Position numbers and translations under genes: made by a program. This document shows positions 15,558-23,384 of a DNA stretch of 41,771 bases, one piece after another. The notes beneath the pieces were generated by a model. It did no database searches, was not told the DNA's origin, and worked only from the letters and a program-made list of their open reading frames with translations. Origin of the DNA: UBA11858 sp964589145. Lineage in GTDB: Bacteria > Chloroflexota > Anaerolineae > Anaerolineales > UBA11858. The stretch lies in contig CAZPSL010000179.1 in assembly GCA_964589145.1 (NCBI GenBank), positions 1 through 41,771 of the forward strand, read 5' to 3'. Position 1 is the stretch's first letter, and each line of letters opens with the position of its first letter.

Positions 15558-16520
15558 TCAAGGCACCATCGCTTTCAACTCTTCCAGCCGCGCTTCGCCG
15601 ATCAGTTGCAGATACTCCTGATGGTCACGCACGCCGTAGATGTACTTTTCCAGGTAGGCTTGGGCACTCTCCGGGGTTTTGGAGGCTTCTACCCACTCCT
15701 TGATTTGCGGTTCGTCGCGCTCGTAAACGTAGCACATCTCCCCCGGATGCGACCCGAATGGCGCGTGTACCACCGCATCCACCAGGTAGTAGGGGATAAT
15801 CGTGCGGTCGGGCTGGGAGCGGATGACCTCGGTATCCACAATCTCCTCCGCGCTGATGATCAACCGCCTGGAGGCGCGTGCCATCTCGAAGGCGAAGCCG
15901 CTGATGCCGTCAATCTGGGCGTTGCCGTATCTGTCAGCGCGATGGACGTGGATCAGCCCCACATCCAAAATCAGCGCGGGCAGCAGGGCGATTGGGTCGC
16001 CGGTGAACGGGTCTTCGACCACTTTGGCGGCGCTGTACTTGAGCGTGTCGGTGCCCAGCATGGAGCGCACCGGGATGAAGGGCACGCCCATCGCTGCCGC
16101 CTTGAACCGCCAGGCGATACCGGCGTTGCTCCACTCCACACAGGTCACGCGCCCGCTTTCCACCTCCCGCCGCAGGCAGTTGGAAATCCCGTACACCTCC
16201 AGCCCGATGTAAGTGTGGTCAAGGGCGCTTACCAGCCCGGCGGCCAGCAGCATATCCAGTTCGTACACACCCTGCCCGGCAACCCGAAGGTTCTTCTTGC
16301 CCTGGCGCACAATTTCGTTCACCAGCGATTGCGGGCAGCGCACCGTGCCGTACAGTTCCGTGCCGATGTAATCGCCGTCGTGGATAAAGCGGCCCACCGC
16401 CTCGGCCTCGGTCATGCGCTTGTCAATCAGCCCCTTGGGCTTGGCGCGGTTGTGCTCGCGAAAAGCGTTCAAATCCGGGGGCTGAATCAGTTCGCCCAAC
16501 CCCTCCTGCAAAATTTTCAT
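15558..16520 (-). CDS. Family I CoA-transferase, alpha subunit (glutaconate CoA-transferase GctA-like)
   Basis: 320 residues. GRFIHDGDYIGTELYGTVRCPQ (43-64 region) and LILDVGLIHVHRADRYGNAQIDG are typical of the alpha subunit of family I transferases, which binds CoA. Length matches GctA (about 320). AGGAGG lies 6-7 bases before the ATG, the best ribosome site in this operon. It is the first gene of the alpha-beta-aminotransferase-AOR run. Together with the beta subunit it would move CoA between acyl-CoA and a free acid such as a dicarboxylate. An R1 half-palindrome (16538-16552) lies in its leader. Confidence 0.85.
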   Translation of the reverse strand: MKILQEGLGELIQPPDLNAFREHNRAKPKGLIDKRMTEAEAVGRFIHDGDYIGTELYGTVRCPQSLVNEIVRQGKKNLRVAGQGVYELDMLLAAGLVSALDHTYIGLEVYGISNCLRREVESGRVTCVEWSNAGIAWRFKAAAMGVPFIPVRSMLGTDTLKYSAAKVVEDPFTGDPIALLPALILDVGLIHVHRADRYGNAQIDGISGFAFEMARASRRLIISAEEIVDTEVIRSQPDRTIIPYYLVDAVVHAPFGSHPGEMCYVYERDEPQIKEWVEASKTPESAQAYLEKYIYGVRDHQEYLQLIGEARLEELKAMVP

Positions 16521-16537
16521 CGCTGCCTCCTGTAAAA

Positions 16538-16552
16538 GGACTGCCAGTCCTG
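16538..16552. repeat. R1 half-palindrome
   Basis: AGGACTGCCAGTCCT, a 15-base palindrome with a 3-base centre, matches part of the R1 consensus. It lies in the leader of the CoA-transferase alpha gene. Confidence 0.5.
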
Positions 16553-16570
16553 GGTGTTGACTCTATTTTA

Positions 16571-16586
16571 CCCCGATTTTTCGGGG
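16571..16586 (-). terminator. Possible terminator hairpin CCCCGA-TTTT-TCGGGG
   Basis: Six paired bases with a 4-base loop, about 220 bases past the stop of the SLT protein gene on the minus strand. The following bases (TAAAAT on the minus strand) are a poor U-run, so this is tentative. The rest of 16587-16805 holds an R2 terminus (16609-16640) and a CAGCGCG/CGCGCTG hairpin near 16719-16735. Confidence 0.35.
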
Positions 16587-16608
16587 TTAGAGCCTGTTAT
16601 GAACTTAT

Positions 16609-16640
16609 CGGGTGCAGGCAAAAGATGTGGAAATTGAGCA
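16609..16640. mobile_element. Single R2 terminus (solo MITE end)
   Basis: CGGGTGCAGGCAAAAGATG followed by TGGAAATTGAG matches the R2 terminal sequence at 18532 and 18721. No matching opposite end was found nearby, so this is a remnant. Confidence 0.5.
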
Positions 16641-16805
16641 AAATTCAGCATTGCGTTGTCGAGTGTGCTCCCGCCTCGAAAAGTCCAAGTCCCCCCTTCC
16701 CTCGCCCCTTCGCCAGCATTCAGCGCGGACGCGCTGGTTATTTCAGGCTCAGTTTGTGAGTTTTGCTTTCAGGCACTGGTATCGTCACCCCGCTGTGAGG
16801 TACCC

Positions 16806-18476
16806 TCACTCCCCGGTTACTTTCTCAACATACTCGACCGCGCTGGGACAGAGTGTGCTCAGTTTGCCGGAGACGTTTTGCCAATCCACCGGCAGATGGG
16901 CTTGCCTGACCTGATTGAGCGCGTCGGCGAGACAGCCCGGCCCGGCGTGGTAGTTGACCAGCGTGAACCGCCACAAATCCTCGTAACTGGCGACCTCGGC
17001 AGGGGAGAGATCGCTGTTGTAGTTGGAGATCACCTTGCCGGTTTGCACGCAGTTGGCCTTGATGGTCTGGGCGAACAGTTCGATCGTGAAGTTGGCGTGG
17101 CTGAGATCAACGCCGATGGGACAGTCGTGGCAATCGGCGTTGGCGTCGCTCGCCAGCGCACCGCGCAGCACGTTCTGGGTGTTCTCATCAAGTTGGGCGT
17201 AGCCCAGCGCACAGGTTTCTGCCGAGAGCACCAGCGGGCAGAACTGGTTATAAAATTCATCGTTCCACAGCAGGACGGTGTCAGCCCCCGTGTCGGTGAT
17301 TTGCCCCAGTCCGTATTCCTCGCCTATCCGGTAAACCCCCGGCCAAAACTGGCTTTCCTGGGCGAACAGGTTTTTCATCAACCGGGCGGGTATCTGGGTC
17401 TGGAGTGAGACGGTGATGATTTCCGTATCGAACTGGTTTTGCCAGATGGTGACCTCCTCGCGGGCGGTCTCCAGCCCGCAGGGGTTGGCGTACCCGTTCT
17501 CCTCCAGACCGCCCCCCGGACATTCCTCGGCATCCACGATGCCGTTGGCGATCAGCCGCCCGGCGAGATAGGTGTACGGTTCATCGGATGCGAGTTCCGC
17601 CGGGTCTTCAGGGGATTCTAACCAGGGAGGGACTTCGCCGCCCACGGGCGGAAAGGCGTTCCAGGCCTGGTTGCAACTGCTGGGCTGTACACCCAGCCAG
17701 CGGTCGCTGAGCACGTCTACATACCAGCCGCCCGCGCCGGTCAGCGAAACACCGGTGTCAATCACCCGTACCTGGGCGGTGTAATGCTCGCTGGAATCCC
17801 CAAAACTGGAATCCGCCCAAAACTCCACCGTCACTCCTTCCAGCGGAGTTGGGCGCAGCGGGATTTCGCAGGTCTCTCCGGGCGGGCAGACAAACGGAAT
17901 ATCGTTGATCGTCCCCTGAATCTGGGTGATCTGCTCGTTGGGCAGCGGTTCTTCGCCGATGAACAGCAAATTGGGCAGGACATCGCAGCGGTTTTCGGGC
18001 GGGACGAGGTCGCATCCGCTGATATTGACCCAGGCTTCGGCCACGGGCAGTTCCACCTGGACAGTTTTCTGGGCGGGGGTTTGGTCAATCAGGTGCAGGT
18101 AAAGCCCCTGGCACTCCGCCGTGTTGCCATCCTCCGAGATGGCCTCCGGGCAGGTCTCGGTCTCGAACCAGTCTTCGTACAGGTCTTCCCCGCAGTAGAC
18201 GTAGACTTCATCCCCGGTGGGCAGGCCCTCGTGGTCGGTAAAAATCTGGCATTGGGGCTGGTTGTCCGACCAGCGGATCAGCCACCATTCGTACTGGATG
18301 TAGGGGACGACAATTTCGGTGGAGCGGCTGGGTTTCTCTTCAGCCCTGCTGGAAACCCCCATCAGCCCCACAGCAAGGACGCCCGCCAACGCGAAAAACA
18401 GGCCCATCCGTCTCAAAAACGAACGTGCTTGTGCTGGGAGCGATATTTTTAGATATGGAGAGGATGGCTTATCCAT
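16806..18476 (-). CDS. Secreted cysteine-rich protein with lysozyme-like (SLT) domain
   Basis: 556 residues from MDKPSSPYLK. Residues 21-46 are a hydrophobic signal peptide or anchor after an Arg-rich N-terminus. Residues 50-340 are a Cys-rich extracellular region without a recognised fold. Residues about 360-520 resemble a soluble lytic transglycosylase: IPARLMKNLFAQESQF with E374 in the catalytic position, YGLGQITDTGAD (the GLMQ-like motif) and NYHAGPG (the AYNAGPG motif). It probably cuts or binds peptidoglycan, although this group is far from the well-studied enzymes. A TATAAT box lies only 9 bases upstream of the ATG and there is no ribosome site, so the message is nearly leaderless. An extended upstream frame lies in R2 repeats and is rejected. 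Confidence 0.75.
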   Translation of the reverse strand: MDKPSSPYLKISLPAQARSFLRRMGLFFALAGVLAVGLMGVSSRAEEKPSRSTEIVVPYIQYEWWLIRWSDNQPQCQIFTDHEGLPTGDEVYVYCGEDLYEDWFETETCPEAISEDGNTAECQGLYLHLIDQTPAQKTVQVELPVAEAWVNISGCDLVPPENRCDVLPNLLFIGEEPLPNEQITQIQGTINDIPFVCPPGETCEIPLRPTPLEGVTVEFWADSSFGDSSEHYTAQVRVIDTGVSLTGAGGWYVDVLSDRWLGVQPSSCNQAWNAFPPVGGEVPPWLESPEDPAELASDEPYTYLAGRLIANGIVDAEECPGGGLEENGYANPCGLETAREEVTIWQNQFDTEIITVSLQTQIPARLMKNLFAQESQFWPGVYRIGEEYGLGQITDTGADTVLLWNDEFYNQFCPLVLSAETCALGYAQLDENTQNVLRGALASDANADCHDCPIGVDLSHANFTIELFAQTIKANCVQTGKVISNYNSDLSPAEVASYEDLWRFTLVNYHAGPGCLADALNQVRQAHLPVDWQNVSGKLSTLCPSAVEYVEKVTGE

Positions 18477-18485
18477 CTTGGCTGG

Positions 18486-18491
18486 ATTATA
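18486..18491 (-). promoter_or_regulatory. TATAAT -10 box of the SLT-domain gene
   Basis: Perfect TATAAT on the minus strand, 9 bases before the ATG. No clear -35 was found in the GC-rich bases upstream. Transcription would begin within about 3 bases of the start codon. Confidence 0.5.
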
Positions 18492-18531
18492 CCCGATTTT
18501 GTGTGCGCGCAGGGGCGCGATTAATCGCATT

Positions 18532-18711
18532 CGGGTGCAGGCAAAAGATGTGGAAGTTGGCAGCCACATGTCTTTGCCCTTCCCCTGGCAGGGCGGGGTG
18601 TTCGGTGCTTGTCCTGTTCGCCAAATGAAGACTGGCAGTCCTGCCAGGACTGCCAGTCTTGTGTGCGGGGCGAGGGAAACACATAGGAATTTCTACGACA
18701 TTTGCCTGCGC
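18532..18711. mobile_element. Complete MITE-like R2 element enclosing an R1 palindrome
   Basis: About 180 bp. It runs from CGGGTGCAGGCAAAAGATG (18532) to CATTTGCCTGCG (18711), which are imperfect inverted repeats. Inside, in order, are a TGGAAGTTGGCAGCCACATG block, a GCTTGTCCTGTTCG block, the R1 palindrome (18628-18660) and a GGGAAACACATAGGAATTTC block. The same blocks recur at 33754, 36492 and 40771. No open frame; it would need a transposase supplied elsewhere. Confidence 0.7.
18628..18660. repeat. R1 palindrome, perfect 16-1-16 copy
   Basis: AAGACTGGCAGTCCTG, one central C, then CAGGACTGCCAGTCTT. It lies inside the R2 element between two divergent genes, where a terminator would not be needed. 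Confidence 0.9.
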
Positions 18712-18720
18712 TCTCGCATT

Positions 18721-18859
18721 CGGGTGCAGGCAAAAGATGTGGAAGTTGGCAGCCACATGGGAACTGTTTTTGTGCCCCCTACCCTGCCCTCCCCCCGTCG
18801 GGGGGAGGGTTGGGTGGGGGGAAGCACGGATATTTTTCTACAACATTTGCCTGCCCCCG
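18721..18859. mobile_element. Second adjacent R2 element with a different interior
   Basis: It starts CGGGTGCAGGCAAAAGATG (18721) and ends ACAACATTTGCCTGCCCCCG. It shares 38 left-end bases with the neighbouring element, but its interior is a CCCTCCCCCCG/CGGGGGGAGGG hairpin instead of the R1 palindrome. This shows that the R2 termini are shared by elements with different cores. Confidence 0.65.
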
Positions 18860-18872
18860 CGTTCCTTCTTGC

Positions 18873-18901
18873 TTGCCCTTGTACAAAGCCCGTGATAGAC
18901 T
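18873..18901 (+). promoter_or_regulatory. Promoter of receiver-like gene (leaderless)
   Basis: TTGCCC (18873-18878), 17-base spacer, TAGACT (18896-18901). Six bases separate the -10 box from the ATG at 18908, so transcription would start at or next to the start codon. No ribosome site is present. Confidence 0.5.
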
Positions 18902-18907
18902 CAAGAC

Positions 18908-19891
18908 ATGAGCGCGAAAATTCTGGTTGCCACGCCAATCCGCAGTTTTGGCGAGTTGGTTGCTCAGGCCTTGCAGGAAGTCGGTTACTACCCTTTGCTG
19001 GTCGCGGACGTTGCCAACGCCCTGGATGCCGCGCGGGTGGAGGACTTCACGCTGGCGGTGGTGGATTGCGAAATGCCCGCTCCTGGCACCGAGTTTTTGG
19101 CGGAGGCTTTGCGTGAGCAGAAGCGCGATATTCGTCTGCTGTTCTTCCACCCGGACGGCGACTGTCGGGAGGGCATCACCCTCAAACCCGGTACGGATAT
19201 GCGCCTGCCGCAGCCGTTCTACCTGCCGGATTTGCTGACCACCGTCGAGCGGATGCTGCCCCTGAAAGCGTTTTCCGCCTCCCCGGTTTCTACGCCGTCT
19301 CCGGCCGTGGAAACCCCGCCGGAACTGGAATGGTTCCAGGATGTGAAAAAAGTCCGCCGTTACCTCGATTATTTTCTGCAATCTGCCGAGGCGCGGGCGG
19401 CGCTGATTGTCCACCGGGGCGAGACGATTGCCAACGCCGGGGAACTCCCCCGCGAGCGCGCCGATGAACTTGCAGGCCTCATCGCTCGCCGCTGGGACGA
19501 CACTCGCAGCGGGGATCTGGTCTTTTTTGTGCGGCTGACCGCCACCGGTACGGAGTACACACTCTACGCGGTCGGCATGGGCGGCGGGCATGTACTCGCC
19601 CTCGCTTTCCCGCCGGAGATTCCCCTGCGGAGGATGCGTGCCCAGACCCGTGACGTTCACATCCGCCTGACCTCCCCTTTGCCGGAACTGCCGCGTGCCC
19701 GAAAGCCCATTCCCGCTCCTGCTCCTGATGCGGATGCTCAGCCTGGAGATGCGGAACCTGACGAAGAGGAGGATGCCATCGCCATCACCGGCGACTGGTC
19801 TCTGGATGACGACCCCGAACTGGCGCGCCAGGCCGAGATTTTCGAGCAACTTCTCGCCGACATTGACCTCCCCGACCCGGATGGACAATAA
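18908..19891 (+). CDS. Degenerate receiver domain fused to a roadblock/LC7-like domain
   Basis: 327 residues. Residues 1-118 follow the CheY fold (ILVATPIRSFGELVAQAL, LAVVDCEMP with D53 at the phospho-acceptor position). The acidic pair after strand 1 is missing (ATPIR) and the conserved Lys before Pro-Phe is Gln (PQPF), so phosphorylation by the usual mechanism is doubtful. Residues about 140-260 resemble a roadblock/LC7 domain: RAALIVHRGETIANAGEL, then DELAGLIARRW, then beta strands with GGGHVLAL. The C-terminus is acidic and ends in a helix. Roadblock proteins often bind small GTPases or regulate motility, but no GTPase gene is nearby. Predicted leaderless start. Confidence 0.7.
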   Translation: MSAKILVATPIRSFGELVAQALQEVGYYPLLVADVANALDAARVEDFTLAVVDCEMPAPGTEFLAEALREQKRDIRLLFFHPDGDCREGITLKPGTDMRLPQPFYLPDLLTTVERMLPLKAFSASPVSTPSPAVETPPELEWFQDVKKVRRYLDYFLQSAEARAALIVHRGETIANAGELPRERADELAGLIARRWDDTRSGDLVFFVRLTATGTEYTLYAVGMGGGHVLALAFPPEIPLRRMRAQTRDVHIRLTSPLPELPRARKPIPAPAPDADAQPGDAEPDEEEDAIAITGDWSLDDDPELARQAEIFEQLLADIDLPDPDGQ

Positions 19892-20223
19892 ACGCGTGGC
19901 GTTTGTCTGGACTCCGTTGTGAACTTTTCTGGCTCCACCCACCCCTGGTCTCTCCCCCTGCCCTCACCCCTGACCCCTCTCCCAAAGGGAGAGGGGAAGC
20001 ATCCTGTGGTGTCTGTTCGGGCACTTCGTGCCCGAACAGACACCACCTGGCACGTGTCCCCCCTTCTCCGGGGAGGGGGAAACTTGATGCGCTGACAATG
20101 GCACCCATTTCAAAGCCCCCCCAACGGGGGAGGGGTTGGAGTGGGGGAACAAAATCGTAGTCGCATCCAACCTGCTGCGGAGTAATTTTTTCGGATAGGC
20201 TCTGCAAAAGCGCGCAAAACACT
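19892..20223. other. 332-base spacer holding a three-hairpin element (R3)
   Basis: No gene is seen. Most of the spacer is taken by the R3 element (19950-20080) and a CCCCCCAACGGGGGAGGGG hairpin at about 20118-20140. The polA start is at 20224 and no ribosome site or clear promoter was found for it. Confidence 0.6.
19950..20085 (+). repeat. Three-hairpin structured repeat, family R3 copy 1
   Basis: Hairpin 1: CCCCTCTCCC/GGGAGAGGGG (19974-19996). Hairpin 2: 18-base perfect stem TGGTGTCTGTTCGGGCAC (20007-20024), loop TTC, and its complement (20028-20045). Hairpin 3: CCCCCCTTCTCC/GGGGAGGGGG. The same three-part layout with a different hairpin-2 sequence occurs at 23096-23227. Confidence 0.75.
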
Positions 20224-23025
20224 ATGCCCTCCACCCTCCACCTCATTGACGGCCACGCCCTGGCCTACCGCGCCTACTTTGCGCTCTCCGCGGGCGGCGG
20301 CGGACGCTGGACGACCAGTTCCGGCGAGCCGACCGCGGGAATTTACGGCTTCACCAGTGTTCTGCTGCGCCTGCTGGAGCAGGAAGACCCCGACTACCTT
20401 GCCGTGGCCTTCGATACCGGCAAAACCTTCCGGGATGAGATTTACCCCGAATACAAGGCCACGCGCGCCAAAATGCCCGAAGACCTGCGCCCGCAAATCG
20501 AGCGCATCCGTGAACTGGTGGATGCCTTCGGCATCCCGCGGCTGGAACTGGAGGGCTACGAGGCCGACGACGTACTGGGCAGCGCGGCGCACCGCGCCGT
20601 GGAGCAGGGGCTGGGGGTCAAAATTTTCACCGGCGACCGCGACCTGTTGCAACTGGTGGATGAACGGATCATCGTCAATTTGCCGGGACGCTCGCTCTCG
20701 CAGGCCAAGGATTACCTGCCCGAAGATGTGTTCAAAACCCTGGGCGTGCGCCCCGATCAGGTGGTGGATTACAAAGCCCTGATGGGCGACCCCTCCGACA
20801 ACATCCCCGGCGTGCGCGGCATCGGCAAAAAGACCGCCGCCAAACTCCTGGCGCAGTACGATACCCTCGACGGCGTGTACGCCCACCTGGATGAACTCAG
20901 CCCCGGCCTGCGCAAGAAACTCGAAGCAGACCGCGAAAACGCCTGCCTGAGCCGCAAACTGGCGACCATCGTCACCGATTTGCAGATTCCCCTCGATTTG
21001 GAGCAGGCCCGCCCCGACCATTTCGACCCAGACGCGCTGCACGAGATGTTCCGCCAGTTGGAGTTCCGCACGCTGATGACGCGCCTGCGGGCGCTGGAAC
21101 AGCGTTACGGCAAGGCGGGAGCGGCCTCCCCCGCTCAGGGCGAACAACTCACCCTCTTTGGCGGAGCCAGCCTCGATGCCGGTTCCGCTGCGCCGCCCCA
21201 GGGCGCGGCGAAAACCCAAATTGTGGATTCCCTTCAAGCCCTGGAAAATCTCGCGGCGCGGCTGTCTTCCGCAAAAATCATCGCTTTTGATACCGAAACC
21301 ACCTCCACCGACCAGATGCGCGCCGGTTTGGTCGGCATCTCGCTGGCGGTGTCGCCGGAGGAGGGCTTTTACATCCCGGTGGGGCACGCTGAGGGAGCGC
21401 AACTGCCCCTCGAAGCCGTGCTGGATGCCCTGCGACCGGCGCTCACCAGCCCCGACATCCCCAAGGCCGGGCACAACCTGAAGTACGATTTTGTGCTGCT
21501 GGCGCGGCACGGTTTGCGGGTTGCGCCGCTGGCTTTTGACACCATGCTCGCCGAGTGGCTGGTCAACCCGTCTTCGCGCAACCTGGGGCTGAAAAACCTG
21601 GTTTGGGCGCGCCTGGGGCATCAGATGACCGAGATTTCGGCGCTTATCGGCAAGGGCAAAAACCAGAAGAGCATGGCCGAGGTGCCGATTTCGGCGGCTG
21701 CGCCCTACGCGGTGGATGATGCCGCCGTGGTGCTGCGCCTGATTCCGCAACTGCGGGCGGAGATGGAACGCGACGGCCTGACGCGCCTTTTCGAGGAAAT
21801 CGAGATGCCGCTGATCCCCGTTCTGGCGGAGATGGAGATGACCGGCATCGGGCTGGATACCGACTTTTTGGCGGGCATGTCCCGCGAGTTGGCTGCCCGC
21901 CTGCGGGAGATCGAAGACCGGGTTTATGAGTTGGTCGGCACGCCCTTCAATTTGAACTCCACCCAGCAACTTTCCCGCGCCCTGTTCGAGACCCTGAAAC
22001 TCACCCCGCCCGACCGCACCCGCAAAACCGCCAGCGGGCATTACTCCACCGCCGCCGGGGTGCTGGAGGGGATGCGCGGCCAGCATCCGGTGATTGACCT
22101 GATTTTGGAGCACCGCGAACTCGCCAAACTAAAATCCACCTACGTGGATGCGTTGCCCCAGCAGGTGAACCCCGAAACCGGGCGGGTTCACACCTCCTAC
22201 AACCAGGCGGGGTCGGTCACCGGGCGGCTGGCTTCCTCCGACCCGAACCTGCAAAACATCCCCATCCGCACGGAACTGGGGCGGCAGGTGCGGCGGGCGT
22301 TCATCGCCGGGGCGGGCAACCTGCTGCTGGCGGTGGATTATTCGCAGGTGGAGTTGCGCATCGTTGCCCACATGGCGCAGGACGAGGCGATGCTGGCTGC
22401 TTTCCGCGCCGGGCAGGACATCCACGCCACTACGGCGGCGGCGATTTTCGGCGTGCCGCTGGAGGCGGTGACCAAGGAACAGCGCCGCCACGCCAAGGCG
22501 GTGAACTTCGGCCTGATTTACGGGATGAGCCCCTTTGGGCTGACGCGTTCAACCGATTTGACGCTGGCGGAAGCCGAGGACTTTGTGGCTGCGTACTTCA
22601 AAAAGTTCCCCGGCGTGAAGCGCTACCTCGACGGCATCCGCGAGCAGGCCGTTCAGAAGGGTTACGTGGAAACCCTGCTGGGGCGGCGGCGGTATTTTCG
22701 GGTGCTGCAAAACCCGGCCACCAACCAGCAGGTTCGCAACCGCGCCTTACGGGAGGCGATCAACGCGCCCATCCAGGGCACGGCGGCGGACATCATGAAA
22801 ATCGCCATGCTGCGCGTCCGCGATGCCCTGGCGGAATTGGGGCTGGCAGCCAAGATGTTGCTGCAAGTCCACGATGAGATTGTGTTAGAATGTCCCCAGG
22901 ACGAAATGGCGGAGACGGCGGCGCTGGTCAAATCTGCGATGGAGGCGGCCTATCCGCTGAGCATCCCGCTGCGGGCAGATGCGCGCAGCGGGCCTAACTG
23001 GGGCGAGTTGGCCCCGATGGAGTAA
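20224..23025 (+). CDS. polA: DNA polymerase I (5' nuclease, 3'-5' exonuclease and polymerase)
   Basis: 933 residues, full length. It fills gaps and removes RNA primers during replication and repair. The 5' nuclease covers 1-300 (LIDGHALAYRAYF, YEADDVLG, GDRDLLQLV, GDPSDNIPGV, and the helix-hairpin-helix GIGKKTAAKLL). The proofreading domain (about 335-520) keeps its acidic residues: FDTETTS, GHNLKYDFVLL and YAVDDAAVV. The polymerase domain has motif A DYSQVELRI, motif B RRHAKAVNFGLIYG and motif C VHDEIVLE. Motif B has Phe at the position that discriminates against dideoxynucleotides. Proofreading is lost in many thermophile relatives, so the intact DxE is notable. No ribosome site precedes the ATG. 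It appears monocistronic. Confidence 0.98.
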   Translation: MPSTLHLIDGHALAYRAYFALSAGGGGRWTTSSGEPTAGIYGFTSVLLRLLEQEDPDYLAVAFDTGKTFRDEIYPEYKATRAKMPEDLRPQIERIRELVDAFGIPRLELEGYEADDVLGSAAHRAVEQGLGVKIFTGDRDLLQLVDERIIVNLPGRSLSQAKDYLPEDVFKTLGVRPDQVVDYKALMGDPSDNIPGVRGIGKKTAAKLLAQYDTLDGVYAHLDELSPGLRKKLEADRENACLSRKLATIVTDLQIPLDLEQARPDHFDPDALHEMFRQLEFRTLMTRLRALEQRYGKAGAASPAQGEQLTLFGGASLDAGSAAPPQGAAKTQIVDSLQALENLAARLSSAKIIAFDTETTSTDQMRAGLVGISLAVSPEEGFYIPVGHAEGAQLPLEAVLDALRPALTSPDIPKAGHNLKYDFVLLARHGLRVAPLAFDTMLAEWLVNPSSRNLGLKNLVWARLGHQMTEISALIGKGKNQKSMAEVPISAAAPYAVDDAAVVLRLIPQLRAEMERDGLTRLFEEIEMPLIPVLAEMEMTGIGLDTDFLAGMSRELAARLREIEDRVYELVGTPFNLNSTQQLSRALFETLKLTPPDRTRKTASGHYSTAAGVLEGMRGQHPVIDLILEHRELAKLKSTYVDALPQQVNPETGRVHTSYNQAGSVTGRLASSDPNLQNIPIRTELGRQVRRAFIAGAGNLLLAVDYSQVELRIVAHMAQDEAMLAAFRAGQDIHATTAAAIFGVPLEAVTKEQRRHAKAVNFGLIYGMSPFGLTRSTDLTLAEAEDFVAAYFKKFPGVKRYLDGIREQAVQKGYVETLLGRRRYFRVLQNPATNQQVRNRALREAINAPIQGTAADIMKIAMLRVRDALAELGLAAKMLLQVHDEIVLECPQDEMAETAALVKSAMEAAYPLSIPLRADARSGPNWGELAPME

Positions 23026-23095
23026 GAACCTGCCCGAAAAATCGCTATGCAACAAACCAAGTCTGTTTTGACATGCTGTGCGACATTTTCCTCAC

Positions 23096-23227
23096 CCCCA
23101 CCCCAACCCCTCCCCCAGTGGGGGAGGGGCAGAAAAAGTGTGCTGTTGTCGGCGCACTTTGTGCGCCGACAACAGCACTACAGCACGTCCCCCCTTCCCT
23201 GGGGAAGGGGGGATACAGGGGGGATGG
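23096..23227 (+). repeat. Three-hairpin structured repeat, family R3 copy 2
   Basis: Hairpin 1: CCCCTCCCCC/GGGGGAGGGG (23107-23129). Hairpin 2: TGCTGTTGTCGGCGCAC (23141-23157), loop TTT, exact complement (23161-23177). Hairpin 3: CCCCCCTTCCC/GGGAAGGGGGG. Layout and spacing match copy 1, but the hairpin-2 arms differ almost throughout while staying perfectly paired. Confidence 0.75.
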
Positions 23228-23303
23228 GGTAACACGCCATACGGATACGCCTGTAGTAATACAGTTGCTTGAAATTTTCGGACAGACACTAAGCAAATTT
23301 CAA

Positions 23304-23334
23304 GGACTGGCAGACCTGTCAGGTCTGCCAGTCC
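23304..23334. repeat. R1 palindrome, 15-1-15 copy with compensatory changes
   Basis: GGACTGGCAGACCTG, T, CAGGTCTGCCAGTCC. Relative to the consensus, GTCC became GACC in the left arm and GGAC became GGTC in the right arm, so pairing is preserved. It lies between polA and the TPR gene. Confidence 0.85.
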
Positions 23335-23384
23335 CAAAGGCCTGAAATTCAAATCAGCACGTATACTGTGCGGAGCAAGAGTTT

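Larger units (their letters stand above)
18477..18907. other. 431-base divergent spacer packed with repeats
   Basis: It separates the SLT gene from the receiver-like gene. It contains the -10 box of the SLT gene, two adjacent R2 elements (18532-18711 and 18721-18859), one R1 palindrome and the promoter of the plus-strand gene. A 46-base identical direct repeat occurs at 18525-18570 and 18714-18759. No coding sequence is seen. Confidence 0.7.
23026..23384. other. 359-base spacer holding R3 copy 2 and an R1 palindrome
   Basis: No gene is seen. R3 copy 2 spans 23096-23227, the R1 copy 23304-23334. A TATACT -10 box for the TPR gene lies at 23362-23367 without a good -35. Confidence 0.6.

Noticed and set aside
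18525..18759. Repeated units with 46-base identity as a possible CRISPR
   Set aside because: Only two copies, no regular spacers, no cas genes; the copies are ends of R2 elements.
20110..22113. Long open frame antisense to polA (667 codons)
   Set aside because: It mirrors the codon structure of polA, has no ribosome site and no family motif; high GC gives long antisense frames.
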